DNA of 64,000 nt, taken from contig CAZCTW010000003.1 of the NCBI GenBank assembly GCA_964501905.1, positions 1 to 64,000 on the forward strand, given 5' to 3'. Shown one piece after another: positions 40,647 through 50,238 of the stretch. The translations under genes were made by a program, and so were the position numbers. The DNA comes from B69-G16 sp964501905. GTDB lineage: Archaea; Thermoproteota; Thermoprotei; Thermofilales; B69-G16. The first letter of the stretch is position 1. Every line of letters begins with the position of its first letter. The notes under the pieces are model-generated. The model did not search any database. It worked only from the letters and a program-made list of their open reading frames with translations, and was not told where the DNA came from.

Positions 40647-41864
40647 ATGAAAGCGTATATAATTGAAAACGTGTTAGGAATATTGGCGCTAGACGAGCAT
40701 GGAGAGATTATAGCGACGAAGCTTTTCGACGAAGAGCCTCAGAAAATAGCGGAGAAGCTCGCAATGCTTGAACGGGGCAAGGTGATTGAGGAATTAGCTG
40801 ATCTAGTTGAAAAATTAAAGGAGAAAGGTTTTTCTGATCTAGTAGTGGAGGACGAAGAGTTGGGGAGGAGTCTAGTAGCTAGTAATAAGAACGTGCAGGT
40901 TCAGGTAAAGCCGGGAAACGACGTAGTATCTCTATTTAGGGGTAAAATTGCCCATTACCTGTCTAAACTCGGCATAAGCGAAGATAAGTATAGAGAGTTA
41001 TCCCATCAAATAGCGCTAGAAATCACTAAAATGAAAGTTCGCGAAGCTGCCGAGAAAAGAGATCTCTTCGTAGCGCAGGCTGTTTCTGCCATGGATGAAA
41101 TCACCAAGACGATAAACCTTTTCGCGTCTAGAATAAGGGAATGGTACGGACTACATTTCCCCGAGATGGATGACATAGTCAGGGATCATGAGGATTACGT
41201 TAGACTAGTTTACGAAATAGGCAATAGATCCAATTTCGTTAAAGAAAAACTAGAGAAACTCGATCTGCCAAAAGAGATTTTAGACAAACTAGTTGCCGCG
41301 GCTAAATCGAGCATGGGAGCTAGTATAACCGAGTTTGATCTCCAAGCCATGAGAGGTTTAGCCAAACTAACTCTAGATCTTTACGATTTAAGAATGGCTC
41401 TCCAAGAGTACATAGACGAGGCTATGAGGGAGGTCGCGCCAAATATAAGGGGACTCGTAGGTCCCTTGCTTGGCGCTAGGCTTATAGCCCTAGCTGGGGG
41501 TTTGTCCAAGTTAGCCATACTGCCAGCTAGCACTATTCAGGTGCTGGGCGCTGAAAAAGCATTGTTCAGGGCTTTAAGAACCGGAGGGAAACCGCCAAAG
41601 CATGGAGTTATATTTCAACATCCGGAGATACATCGTGCTCCTCGCTGGCAACGAGGTAAGATCGCACGCGCACTCGCGGCTAAGTTAGCGATTGCTGCAA
41701 GAATAGATGCTTTTACTGGAGAATATAAAGCAGAAGAACTTAGAGAAGAATTAGAGAAGAGAATTAAAGAGATAAAAACTTTATACGCAAAGCCGCCTGT
41801 TAGAAAAAAGGTTCCAACTAAACCTAAGAAGAAAAGAAAGAAAAAGAAAAGGGGCAGGAGGTGA
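40647..41864 (+). CDS. nop5: C/D box RNP protein Nop5 (Nop56/58)
   Basis: A 405-aa scaffold that joins L7Ae-bound guide RNA to fibrillarin. An N-terminal fibrillarin-binding domain, a coiled coil (residues about 110-230) and the Nop domain are all present; the latter has PNIRGLVGPLLGARLIALAGG and KHGVIFQHPEIHRAPRWQRG. The end is a poly-lysine tail. It is coupled to fibrillarin and forms with L7Ae (25617) the methylation complex. Confidence 0.95.
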   Translation: MKAYIIENVLGILALDEHGEIIATKLFDEEPQKIAEKLAMLERGKVIEELADLVEKLKEKGFSDLVVEDEELGRSLVASNKNVQVQVKPGNDVVSLFRGKIAHYLSKLGISEDKYRELSHQIALEITKMKVREAAEKRDLFVAQAVSAMDEITKTINLFASRIREWYGLHFPEMDDIVRDHEDYVRLVYEIGNRSNFVKEKLEKLDLPKEILDKLVAAAKSSMGASITEFDLQAMRGLAKLTLDLYDLRMALQEYIDEAMREVAPNIRGLVGPLLGARLIALAGGLSKLAILPASTIQVLGAEKALFRALRTGGKPPKHGVIFQHPEIHRAPRWQRGKIARALAAKLAIAARIDAFTGEYKAEELREELEKRIKEIKTLYAKPPVRKKVPTKPKKKRKKKKRGRR

Positions 41865-41869
41865 GAATT

Positions 41870-42571
41870 ATGATAAGGGCGGTAAAAGTTTTTCCTCACG
41901 AAAAATTCTATGGAGTTTACTGGGTAGAGTTTGAAGATGGTAGTAAGAAGATCGCAACTCTAAACTTAGCTCCCGGCGTAAAGGTTTATGGAGAACAACT
42001 TGTCAAATTCGGCGAAAAAGAATATAGGATATGGAATCCATACAGAAGCAAGTTGGCGGCTGCTATTTACAAAGGTCTGAAGATGATTCCGCTTAAAGAG
42101 GAATCAAAAGTTTTATACCTAGGCGCGGCCTCCGGTACTACGCCTAGCCATGTCTCCGATATAGTAGGCGAAAAGGGGATAGTTTATAGCGTAGAGTTTT
42201 CACCGAGAGTAATGCGGGAATTTATAGAGAAATGTGCGGTTCACAGAAAGAACCTAATACCTATACTGGCCGACGCTAGGTTCCCTACGCGATATAGAAT
42301 GTTTGTGGACCTAGTGGATGTAGTTTACGCAGATATAGCCCAGCCTTTCCAGAGTAAGATAGTAGCCGATAACGCTGATATATACCTCAAAAGCGGGGGT
42401 TGGATTCTACAAGCTATAAAGGCTATGAGCATCGATGTAACTAGAGAGCCCTCTGAGACGTATAGGCTAGAGATGAGACACTTAGAAGAGAGAGGCTACG
42501 AAGTAGTCGATGTGGTGCATTTGGAGCCTTACGACACGGCGCATGCGTTCGTCCTAGCTCGTAAAAAATAG
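41870..42571 (+). CDS. flpA: Fibrillarin, rRNA/tRNA 2'-O-methyltransferase
   Basis: The methyltransferase of C/D guide complexes, 233 aa. VLYLGAASGTTPSHVSDIVG is the S-adenosylmethionine site, VYSVEFSPRVMREF and VYADIAQPFQ follow, and the catalytic lysine lies in GGWILQAIKAMSID. The ATG at 41870 follows GAGGTGAG, whose last bases overlap the nop5 stop; a GTG at 41861 is less likely. Confidence 0.95.
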   Translation: MIRAVKVFPHEKFYGVYWVEFEDGSKKIATLNLAPGVKVYGEQLVKFGEKEYRIWNPYRSKLAAAIYKGLKMIPLKEESKVLYLGAASGTTPSHVSDIVGEKGIVYSVEFSPRVMREFIEKCAVHRKNLIPILADARFPTRYRMFVDLVDVVYADIAQPFQSKIVADNADIYLKSGGWILQAIKAMSIDVTREPSETYRLEMRHLEERGYEVVDVVHLEPYDTAHAFVLARKK

Positions 42572-42621
42572 CTCTATGTGATACCCTTATAAATACACAT
42601 GTCGTAATAATAAATAGTGGT

Positions 42622-43551
42622 ATGGATACGGTTGAGAAGAAATACACAGTCGCGAAATTACTTAAAAAGAGCGAGTATAGAATAATATCGGACTACGGCA
42701 GCGGAGACTATTGTTTTGACTTTATAGCTAGTAAAAAAGGAGGCGAGAAACACCTTATAATACGCGTATCCGAGGACGTAAATCAGTGTGGTAGACAAAC
42801 AATCCAAGATATGAAAAAATTAGCGGTAACCATAGATGGAATGCCATTATTGGTAGGGTCGAAAATCGGCAAAAAGGAGCTTAAAACTGGGATATTCTAC
42901 AGAAAATACGGGGTATTCGTTGTTGATGAGGAGACTCTAAGGCTTTTCCTAGAGGAGAGAAGTTTTCCTCTTATATACGCTGATAAAGGAGGACTTTATG
43001 CAAAAATAAACCCGCAAAAATTGAAAGCCGCGAGACACGAAAAGGGTTTTTCTCTCGGGGAGCTCGCCCAGAAAGTGGGAGTATCAAGAAAAACTATTTA
43101 TGAGTATGAGAGAGGGAATATGGACGCGACACTAGACGTAGCTTTAAGGCTAGAAGAGATACTCGACGTTGATTTAATAGAGCCTGTGACCAAGCTCTCA
43201 GAGCTAATAAAACTTAATATTTCAAAAGAAAGGGCTCAACTTAATGATGAAGTTCTTTCTATGCTCTATGACATGTTGTCAAAGTCTGGTTTCAGGATAT
43301 GGGTCTTTAAGAAAACTCCGTTTGATATAGCCGCCCGTAAGGAAGGCAAAGAGAAAAAAGTAATAGCCAAAAATGCTAGGAAAACACTGAAAGAATATGA
43401 AATCTCCATACTATCGGAAATCGCAGATCTCGTAAGCGCTTGTGTTTTTCTTATTGTAAGCCGAAAGCACGAAAAGCATGTTGAAGAGAAAGATGAGAGA
43501 TTGTGTGTACTCAGCGATCAAACTTTACATAAAATACAAGAGCTTTTATGA
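42622..43551 (+). CDS. Archaeal HTH-type regulator with nuclease-fold N-terminus (COG1395)
   Basis: A 309-aa conserved archaeal protein. The first 115 residues resemble a restriction-endonuclease-like fold (SGDYCFDFIASKKGGEKHLI and the LIIRVSEDV strand). Then comes an XRE/Cro-type helix-turn-helix (LKAARHEKGFSLGELAQKVG and SRKTIYEYERGNMDATLDVA). A third, variable domain ends the protein. The function is not established; DNA binding is likely. It overlaps trm1 by ATGA, which suggests co-expression with tRNA modification. Confidence 0.8.
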   Translation: MDTVEKKYTVAKLLKKSEYRIISDYGSGDYCFDFIASKKGGEKHLIIRVSEDVNQCGRQTIQDMKKLAVTIDGMPLLVGSKIGKKELKTGIFYRKYGVFVVDEETLRLFLEERSFPLIYADKGGLYAKINPQKLKAARHEKGFSLGELAQKVGVSRKTIYEYERGNMDATLDVALRLEEILDVDLIEPVTKLSELIKLNISKERAQLNDEVLSMLYDMLSKSGFRIWVFKKTPFDIAARKEGKEKKVIAKNARKTLKEYEISILSEIADLVSACVFLIVSRKHEKHVEEKDERLCVLSDQTLHKIQELL

Positions 43552-44741
43552 GCACGCCATTAAAGGAGATAAAAGAAGGAAAAGTTGTAATTTTAGGCCC
43601 TAGACTCGAGTTATATTCTGATAAAAATAGAATAGAACCTTGCTGGGCACCGATTTTTTATAATCCAGCTATGAAAACAGACCGAGATATAAGCGTGGCT
43701 TTTCTTTATGCTTTTCAGAGAGTGACAAACAGGAAGCTAAGGATCTGTGACGCCTTAAGCGCCACAGGAGTGAGAGGGTTAAGGTACGCTAAAGAAGTAG
43801 CCAATGTAGAACGTGTAGTAATAAACGACATAAACGAACTAGCGTACAATCTAATGAAAGTCAATATCGAGAAAAACGGTCTGAAAGGTATAGTATCGGC
43901 TTTCCATGCTGACGCTAACGTACTTTTAGCTCATTTTGCTCGCAAGGGTAAAAGGTTTAACGTAGTCGACATAGATCCATTTGGATCGCCCGTGCCTTTT
44001 CTCGATAATGCTATCAGAGCGGTAGAAAATAAGGGTCTACTCTGTGTGACAGCTACGGATTTAGCGCCATTAATGGGCGTGTTTAGAAAAGCTTGTATAC
44101 GTAAGTACAGCGCAATCCCTCTTAGATGCATCCTTTCTCGAGAAGCTGGTCTAAGAATTTTAATAGGTTATACTGTGAGGATAGGCGCAAAATATGGATT
44201 AAAAGTAACCCCTCTTCTTTCTTATAGTAGGAGACATTATATGAGGCTTTTTTTAAATATACGCATTGGGAAGAAACGAGCTGACGAGAGTTTAGGTAAA
44301 TTAGGTTATATAGCGTTTTGTCCTAGGTGTGGAAGAGTTTATATTGAAAAACACCCTTTCGCTCTGGAAAAGAATTGCAAAAAATGCTTGTCTAAAGTTG
44401 AAATTGGAGGACCCCTATGGCTTGGAGAGCTGGGTGACGAAAACATTCTAAGAGAGACCATAAAAATATACGAGGAGTTTTTTGGCGAGTCAAGCAAAGA
44501 AGGTTTAAGAATTCTTAAAAAACTCGCTGAGGAGTTAGATATGCCACCCTATTTTTACACTACAGACTTCATAACGAGGATTTATGGCTTTAAAAATGAA
44601 CCTTCATTAAAGTCTGTTATTGAGGGATTAGAAAAAATGGGATACAGAACTACTTTCACTCACTTTTCTACTAAAGGGTTTAAAACACGAGCTAGTATAG
44701 ATGCGATAGTTGAAGTATTTAATAATTTATTATCATCATAG
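43548..44741 (+). CDS. trm1: tRNA (guanine26-N2)-dimethyltransferase Trm1
   Basis: A 397-aa enzyme that makes N2,N2-dimethylguanosine at position 26. The Rossmann-like domain has ICDALSATGVRGLRYAKEVA and the catalytic block NVVDIDPFGSPVPFLDNA. The C-terminal domain holds four cysteines in CPRC and CKKC. EIKEGKVVILGP near the start is typical. Its start overlaps the preceding regulator. The tRNA-Pro in this window has a G at position 26, a possible substrate. Confidence 0.94.
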   Translation: MSTPLKEIKEGKVVILGPRLELYSDKNRIEPCWAPIFYNPAMKTDRDISVAFLYAFQRVTNRKLRICDALSATGVRGLRYAKEVANVERVVINDINELAYNLMKVNIEKNGLKGIVSAFHADANVLLAHFARKGKRFNVVDIDPFGSPVPFLDNAIRAVENKGLLCVTATDLAPLMGVFRKACIRKYSAIPLRCILSREAGLRILIGYTVRIGAKYGLKVTPLLSYSRRHYMRLFLNIRIGKKRADESLGKLGYIAFCPRCGRVYIEKHPFALEKNCKKCLSKVEIGGPLWLGELGDENILRETIKIYEEFFGESSKEGLRILKKLAEELDMPPYFYTTDFITRIYGFKNEPSLKSVIEGLEKMGYRTTFTHFSTKGFKTRASIDAIVEVFNNLLSS

Positions 44742-44865
44742 TAAGTCATATGGTTAATCTGGCAATGTTCTTAGCGAATTAAATATTTTAACAGGAGCCG
44801 GATGACGAAGAATTCGGTAAATCTTTAAGTTAAGTATATCAAAGGAATCGCATCCTAACCTTTCC

Positions 44866-45954
44866 TTAACTCGACGTTTCATAATCAGATCTAATAAAAC
44901 TTTCATTCCAGCTGATTTCAACCCATTTTCTCTCTCGAGATGCTTTAACGGCCATAAGGGCATTTTTAAGAGCCACATATCCTTCGACAGCGCTTACTAA
45001 CGGCTTAACGTGTTTTTTCACACATTTTATAAAGTGGGAGTCCTCTAACAATAAAGGCTCGCTTGCCTCACTGCCGAAAACTACGTATTCCTGCCTGGTT
45101 CTACTCTTATAAGCCGCTAATAGGCCGTAGTAGTCTAAGGCTGTGCTGTGCTCTATTAACCCACGCTCGATAATCAACGATTGAAGTATGTAGTCGACGG
45201 TAATTGCTTTGTCGTAAGCATGTATGGATAAAACTCTTTTCTTAAATGTAGGAGAGCTTCTCCAGCTAACCCTTAGAAACACATGGAGATTTTCCGGAAA
45301 TTCGAAAATTGTGCTCATCTCAACTTCGTGAGGATAATTGTAATTCCTCACGCCTATTGCCGCGACTCTCTTAGGGAGACTGCGAAGTAGAGAAGTTACT
45401 ATATCTATGTCGTGAACCATTAAATCGTGGGCTACGCTGAGATATGATTCCGATTTAGAAGAGGGGGGACCGGGTCCTATTCGCTCGCCACTTATAAAAG
45501 CTATTTCGTCAATTTTAATCAGCTCGCCTAGCTTTTCTCTGAGAGCGGCGATGACCGGATTAAAACGTTCTATATGCCCGACGGCAACTACTCTTTCCTC
45601 TTTCTCCGCTAACTTAACTATATCGAGGGCTTCCTCAATGGTAACTGCTATCGGTTTTTCGATCAACAAATCGGTGGAATCTAGGAGGGTCTTCGCAACT
45701 TTATAGTGCAAGGCCGTAGGAACGGCTATCACGGCCGCATCTGGTTTTTCCTTATTTTTCATATCTATAATGTTGGTATAAATTTTTTCCACTTTGTAAT
45801 CTTTAGCTACTTTCTTTAGAACCCCTAGATCAGGATCAACTAACACTAATTCATCGATTTCTCCTAAATCGGAAAGTTTTTTTAACACTCTTACGTGATT
45901 TCTCCCCCAGCGCCCTACACCTATCACAGCCACCTTCAAGGATATCCTCTCCAA
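44866..45954 (-). CDS. Gfo/Idh/MocA oxidoreductase, possibly UDP-sugar 3-dehydrogenase type
   Basis: A 362-aa NAD(P)-dependent dehydrogenase. Rossmann motif VAVIGVGRWGRNH at residues 9-21, the lysine motif EKPIAV near 97-102, VGHIERFNP, and the DLMVHDIDI substrate block. The HIERFNP and HDIDI combination is common in UDP-N-acetyl-sugar 3-dehydrogenases of the WlbA/MMP0352 kind, which feed glycan synthesis. No glycosyltransferases are adjacent to support this. It is not closely similar to the homologue at 76-1212. It diverges from the UPF0200 gene. Confidence 0.8.
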   Translation of the reverse strand: MERISLKVAVIGVGRWGRNHVRVLKKLSDLGEIDELVLVDPDLGVLKKVAKDYKVEKIYTNIIDMKNKEKPDAAVIAVPTALHYKVAKTLLDSTDLLIEKPIAVTIEEALDIVKLAEKEERVVAVGHIERFNPVIAALREKLGELIKIDEIAFISGERIGPGPPSSKSESYLSVAHDLMVHDIDIVTSLLRSLPKRVAAIGVRNYNYPHEVEMSTIFEFPENLHVFLRVSWRSSPTFKKRVLSIHAYDKAITVDYILQSLIIERGLIEHSTALDYYGLLAAYKSRTRQEYVVFGSEASEPLLLEDSHFIKCVKKHVKPLVSAVEGYVALKNALMAVKASRERKWVEISWNESFIRSDYETSS

Positions 45955-46034
45955 TCCGCTAAGAGAATTCTTAAATTAATACCTTTCCACACTGTTATAG
46001 AGTAGATCATTGATATAGCTAACGGTGGATCTAG

Positions 46035-46604
46035 ATGAAAGATAAAAAATTAATCCTAACAACTGGCATGCCTGGTGCTGGCAAATCTTTAGTTAGTAAA
46101 GCGGCTAAAATGCTTGGTATACCAGTGCTAGTAATGGGAGACGTAGTTAGAGAAGAGGCTAAAAAGAGGGGATTAGAGCCTACTCCGCAAAACCTAGGAT
46201 TAACGGCCAAGCTCTTAAGAAAGGAACACGGTGACGACATAATAGCTAAGAAAACTCTTGAAAAAGTGGTTTTACAGGATTCTAAAGTCGTACTCGTAGA
46301 CGGTATTAGGAGCCTTCCTGAACTAGATTTCTTTAGAAGAAAGGTGAAAAATTTAATTTTAATAGCTGTTCATGCGTCTCCCAAAACAAGGTTTAAGAGA
46401 TTATTAAAGAGAGGGAGAAATGATGATCCTAAGACTTGGGAGGAATTTTGTGAGCGGGATCGGAGAGAGTTAGAATTTGGAATAGGGGGTGTTATCGCGC
46501 TGGCAGATATAATGCTGGTTAATGAGGAAATTGATAAAAATGAGATGTTTAGAAAAGCTTATGAGGTTCTGGAAAAGGTAGCTGAGGATGAAAGTGATAG
46601 TTAG
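46035..46604 (+). CDS. UPF0200 family P-loop nucleotide kinase-like protein
   Basis: A 189-aa protein of the dephospho-CoA/nucleoside monophosphate kinase fold. Walker A is TTGMPGAGKS near residues 9-18; VLVDGIRSLPELDFF and LKRGRNDDPKTWEEFCERD are characteristic of the archaeal family. The substrate is not known. It overlaps the UPF0201 gene by 17 bases, a pairing conserved across archaea. Confidence 0.83.
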   Translation: MKDKKLILTTGMPGAGKSLVSKAAKMLGIPVLVMGDVVREEAKKRGLEPTPQNLGLTAKLLRKEHGDDIIAKKTLEKVVLQDSKVVLVDGIRSLPELDFFRRKVKNLILIAVHASPKTRFKRLLKRGRNDDPKTWEEFCERDRRELEFGIGGVIALADIMLVNEEIDKNEMFRKAYEVLEKVAEDESDS

Positions 46605-47028
46605 AGTTGAGGTTCGTCCAACTGAAAATTTAGAAAAAGTTCGAAAAGCTTTAGAAAACGTATTTGATGCTGAAGTTCTTAAAACGGAAAAAATTGAGGA
46701 TTATACTTTATTAATCGCCGAAGGCTACAGTTATAGATGTTTATCAAAGTTATACAAAATGATTAGGTCTCAGTATATTCTAGATGCGGCGCGTGAACAT
46801 TTGAAGAGGGGTGTTTATGATTATGGTGTTATTTTCTATCTAAATAAGCAAGCAGCATATGCTGGCGTCGTGTCATTCTGTAATCAAGAATACGGAGAGA
46901 GCCCTCTTGGTGCCATAGTGTTTGATGTACAGGTAAGTGATCCTCAAAGGTTGATCGATTGGCTAACTCCTCGCACGCTAAATGGTAAACCTATCAAAGA
47001 AATCGAACCTCCACTGGAAGATCCTTAA
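46588..47028 (+). CDS. UPF0201 family protein
   Basis: A 146-aa conserved archaeal protein of unknown function. RVEVRPTENLEKVRKALENVF opens it (shown in part as VEVRPTENLEKVRKAL), RSQYILDAAREHLKRGV is the central helix and FYLNKQAAYAGVVSFC...SPLGAI the second strand set, ending in LIDWLTPRTLNGKP. An RNA-binding or ribosomal L5-like fold is described for the family. It is coupled to UPF0200 and overlaps the end of RNase Z on the other strand by 35 bases. Confidence 0.83.
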   Translation: MKVIVRVEVRPTENLEKVRKALENVFDAEVLKTEKIEDYTLLIAEGYSYRCLSKLYKMIRSQYILDAAREHLKRGVYDYGVIFYLNKQAAYAGVVSFCNQEYGESPLGAIVFDVQVSDPQRLIDWLTPRTLNGKPIKEIEPPLEDP

Positions 47029-47983
47029 ACCTTAACTTTTTAAAGAGAAGCATAACACTGCCTGAATCTCTCTTCTTGACTTCAATAGCCATCCCGTCGA
47101 CGGAAAGAAATGACCTATAGAAAACTTTTCTTGAATCTCTGAGTAAGTTAACTAAATCTTCGCTGTAGCGTGAACTGTAATGGAAGAGGAATAGAAAACG
47201 TGTTCCAGCCTTTTTAGCTACTTCGGCCGCCTGAGATGCCGTCGAGTGACCAGATTCTATGGCATCACTTTCCAGTTTATCTTCAAAGGTTGAATCGTGA
47301 ATTAGGACATCCGCTCTTTGAGAAAATTCTATTAATTTTTCGCAGTATCTCGTATCTCCGCTGTATACTATTTTTATACCTTCACGGGGTGGACCTAGAA
47401 CTTCTTCTGGCGTCACGATTCGTCCCGAGGGAGTTTTAACGGGATATCCAAGCTGAAGTTTCTTCCATAGACGTCCTCTCGGCACACCTAGCTTTTCAGC
47501 TTTTTCTCTGTTAAACCTACCTGGTCTAGGCTTTTCTTCTATTGCATATGCAAAATTTACAATGGTATGTGAAGTCATTACAGCTTTTACTTGATATTCC
47601 CTATCGTCTACGAGAACTCCTTCTTTTACTTCGGTAAAGTGTAAGGGATAGCTTATCTTAATCTTTGTTTCTTCAAGGAAGCTTCTTAAAACTTTACCTA
47701 AACTTGTAGGACCAAAGATATGTAGAGGTTTTGTCCTGCCAAGCAGCGCGAATGTTTGAATTAAGCCTGGGAGACCAAAGTAGTGGTCTCCGTGCATGTG
47801 GGTTATGAAAATTTTCATGTCTTTATTTACTCCTAACCCGCTCTGTAGAAATCTGTATTGAGTTCCTTCTCCGCAGTCGAACATGAACAGTTTTCCTTTA
47901 CGCCTAACAACTATACTGGGCAAGAATCTATCTCTGTGGGGTGTGCTGGCGTTTGTGCCCAAAAAGAACACTTCCATGTTCAA
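46994..47983 (-). CDS. rnz: Ribonuclease Z
   Basis: The tRNA 3'-end endonuclease, 329 aa, of the metallo-beta-lactamase fold. The zinc motif is THMHGDHYFGLPG (H62, H64, D66, H67). HIFGP, the later GDTRYCE, and FLFHYSSRY with the last zinc histidine are present. It cuts tRNA precursors that lack an encoded CCA, leaving an end for the CCA enzyme. Its start overlaps the end of the G10 methyltransferase by ATGA. Its last 35 bases overlap UPF0201. Confidence 0.94.
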   Translation of the reverse strand: MNMEVFFLGTNASTPHRDRFLPSIVVRRKGKLFMFDCGEGTQYRFLQSGLGVNKDMKIFITHMHGDHYFGLPGLIQTFALLGRTKPLHIFGPTSLGKVLRSFLEETKIKISYPLHFTEVKEGVLVDDREYQVKAVMTSHTIVNFAYAIEEKPRPGRFNREKAEKLGVPRGRLWKKLQLGYPVKTPSGRIVTPEEVLGPPREGIKIVYSGDTRYCEKLIEFSQRADVLIHDSTFEDKLESDAIESGHSTASQAAEVAKKAGTRFLFLFHYSSRYSEDLVNLLRDSRKVFYRSFLSVDGMAIEVKKRDSGSVMLLFKKLRFKDLPVEVRFL

Positions 47984-49056
47984 GCCTCTTTCCTAGCTAC
48001 TACGAGAACTCGTATTAGGTTTTTGTGCACTCTAATTAAATGTTTCTCTTCGATCATAAACTCCTGCTCGAGGATTTTTTTGATATTATTCTCGGATTTT
48101 TTGGGATAGAGAATTACTAATCTTCCTCCTTTTTTTAAAACTCTCTTAGCCTCAGGTATGAAGTGAGTATATATGTAGCTAACGCCTCTACCCATAGTTG
48201 TGGAAGAGCGACCATAGGGAGGATCGGTTACTATAGCATCTACACAGTTATTTCTTAATGGAAGTTTGAGAGCGTCGCTTTGTAATATTCCGATAATGTT
48301 CTCCTTATTTGAATATATAGCTAGGTTTTCTAGGCATCCTCTCACTATACGCTCCTTTATATCGGAACCTAAGATATCGTAGCCTAAGATTCCAGCTTCT
48401 ATTAATATGCCGCCAGTACCTGCAAAAGGATCAAAGATGAGAGAGTCACTTCCCGCTTTAGCTAAGTTCACCATGACACGAGATGTGTATACATCTAAGG
48501 CGCTAGACATGAAAAAAGGCCTTTTACGCGGGCTTCTGCTTAAAAACGTGCCTCTTTTTACACTTTTGAGTAATACTCCTAGTGAGAGGGTATTATCGTA
48601 CAACACTCCGACCAGTATAAAATCAGGAGATTCAAAGTTCACCTTAGCTTTGCTTACTGATTGAATAATGTAAGATCCTATCGCCGATTCAATCTCGGTT
48701 GAACTATGCCTGACGTCGCATTCTCCCTTTTTTATGATTCGTACATAAAAACTCTTATTCTGGAGAAAGCTCAGATCGCGTTTCAACAGTATTTTTCTAA
48801 GGTTAGAAAGATCAAATGTCCTAAGGTAAACTAGTTCCTTAATTATGAGTTTTAACATAGATGCCCTATAAGAAATTCTATCGCAAATCTCTTTAAGATT
48901 GCCTGAAATCTCTATCCTAACTAGAGGACCTTTATTCGATAACAACTTATAGCTTACTTTTTCTGAAGCTAGAATCGAGAGTAATTCGCTTAGAGGTATG
49001 CTTCTGTGCTCTTCAGAGAGAAGAAACGTCAATACTCTATTCTCCGCCTTCTTCAT
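47980..49056 (-). CDS. tRNA (guanine10-N2)-methyltransferase, Trm11/TrmG10 type
   Basis: A 358-aa enzyme that methylates G10 of tRNA. The N-terminal half is a ferredoxin-like plus THUMP region. The methyltransferase half has LIFDPFAGTGGILIEAGILG for S-adenosylmethionine and the catalytic TDPPYGRSSTTMGRG. KRPFFMSSALDVYTSRVMVN precedes it. It overlaps the DUF373 gene at its start and rnz at its end. Confidence 0.9.
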   Translation of the reverse strand: MKKAENRVLTFLLSEEHRSIPLSELLSILASEKVSYKLLSNKGPLVRIEISGNLKEICDRISYRASMLKLIIKELVYLRTFDLSNLRKILLKRDLSFLQNKSFYVRIIKKGECDVRHSSTEIESAIGSYIIQSVSKAKVNFESPDFILVGVLYDNTLSLGVLLKSVKRGTFLSRSPRKRPFFMSSALDVYTSRVMVNLAKAGSDSLIFDPFAGTGGILIEAGILGYDILGSDIKERIVRGCLENLAIYSNKENIIGILQSDALKLPLRNNCVDAIVTDPPYGRSSTTMGRGVSYIYTHFIPEAKRVLKKGGRLVILYPKKSENNIKKILEQEFMIEEKHLIRVHKNLIRVLVVARKEA

Positions 49057-50173
49057 GGGCTTCCTCTAAAGTCTCTTCCTCCTTTGTTAGGACTTCGAAT
49101 TTTTTCCGAGTTACGAGAAAACTAGCCGCCAAGACGGCTACCATTAACGAGAAGATAGTCCAATAGATTAGCGCCTCCACATTGCCTTCTCCCCTCAGCA
49201 ATCGAGCTATTTCAACTAACACTTGCCTAAACAGGAGAGTGAAAATGAGGAGTATGTATTCGCTCCAGCGCACAGGTCTATTAGACATTAAACTATCCGC
49301 TATATGCCCAGCAACCACTAGTGATGTCGAAATTATAATCAAATCAGCGACATAGACCTGCCCCCCTATCATGACTAATAGGAAGTTTCCCACGGCTTCG
49401 GATAAAGTTTCGACACCGCTGCCTACTATTTCGTTAACCCCCAACACCGAAGTTATCGATATTAAAGCTAAACTGGCTATCAAGGATAGAAACGTTATTG
49501 GACTATTGAGGTAGACCTGTTTAATTTTCTCGTCCAGGGAGAAACCTTTTAAAGCTAGTATGGTTCCTAGCACGGTTGTCAATAGAGGCCATATATACTG
49601 GGGGACGGTGTAAGACATAATAGTGCCTAAGATTATGAAAAGACCCGGTAATCCGAGCGAATACTTCCTGTATTTTTCTTCTCTCACAAGTTTTTCTAAG
49701 TATCTGATTACTAAAATGAACGATTCTTCTATACCTCGTGACTGCTGAACTATAACTCTTTTGACGGAGATAACTGGTACTTTTGACTGAATTATGGGTA
49801 GAACTTGTTCATCGGTAGGACCGTCAGAAACTAAAACCACGCCTTTAGCTTTAAATTTTGAAAGAACAGTGGCCAGTTCCACGGAAATTTTCATATCTGC
49901 TTCTATGCCTTCTTCAGGAGTACCTGCTACCACGGCTATTTCCACGTTTTCTCCTTTCATAACTTTACACATTCTATCGTATACTTGTATGGCGGCGAAA
50001 AGAGCGTTGGAATCAGAGTCTTCCGGCCGCTTTACTGCGAAGTCTATAGCTGCTTTCAACACGTTGCTTCTTCCTATTATTGGCGTTTTAAAGTTAGTTA
50101 TCTGACCGATGTCGTCATCTCTATCTACGCATAATACCAGTAGTTTTTCTGGAAACGCTGTTTTTTCCTCCAT
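49037..50173 (-). CDS. DUF373 family membrane protein
   Basis: A conserved archaeal protein, about 378 aa. The soluble N-terminal half is alpha/beta (LLVLCVDRDDDIGQITNFKT and VAVVAGTPEEGIEADM segments) and resembles a phosphatase- or DHH-like binding fold with aspartates. The second half has about six hydrophobic segments ending in an acidic tail. Function unknown. The ATG at 50173 (MEEKTAFPEKLLVLC) is preferred over 50209 by similarity to the family start. It overlaps the tRNA methyltransferase gene and follows the coiled-coil gene by 30 to 66 bases. Confidence 0.78.
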   Translation of the reverse strand: MEEKTAFPEKLLVLCVDRDDDIGQITNFKTPIIGRSNVLKAAIDFAVKRPEDSDSNALFAAIQVYDRMCKVMKGENVEIAVVAGTPEEGIEADMKISVELATVLSKFKAKGVVLVSDGPTDEQVLPIIQSKVPVISVKRVIVQQSRGIEESFILVIRYLEKLVREEKYRKYSLGLPGLFIILGTIMSYTVPQYIWPLLTTVLGTILALKGFSLDEKIKQVYLNSPITFLSLIASLALISITSVLGVNEIVGSGVETLSEAVGNFLLVMIGGQVYVADLIIISTSLVVAGHIADSLMSNRPVRWSEYILLIFTLLFRQVLVEIARLLRGEGNVEALIYWTIFSLMVAVLAASFLVTRKKFEVLTKEEETLEEAHEEGGE

Positions 50174-50238
50174 TAACAGCTCGACCCTAAGATTATGAAG
50201 CTGGAACAAATATTTAATAATTTAGGTTTTCGGAAAAA

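Noticed and set aside
44754..44978. 74-codon minus-strand frame between Trm1 and the oxidoreductase
   Set aside because: Most of it overlaps the end of the oxidoreductase in another frame, and no start signal is seen.
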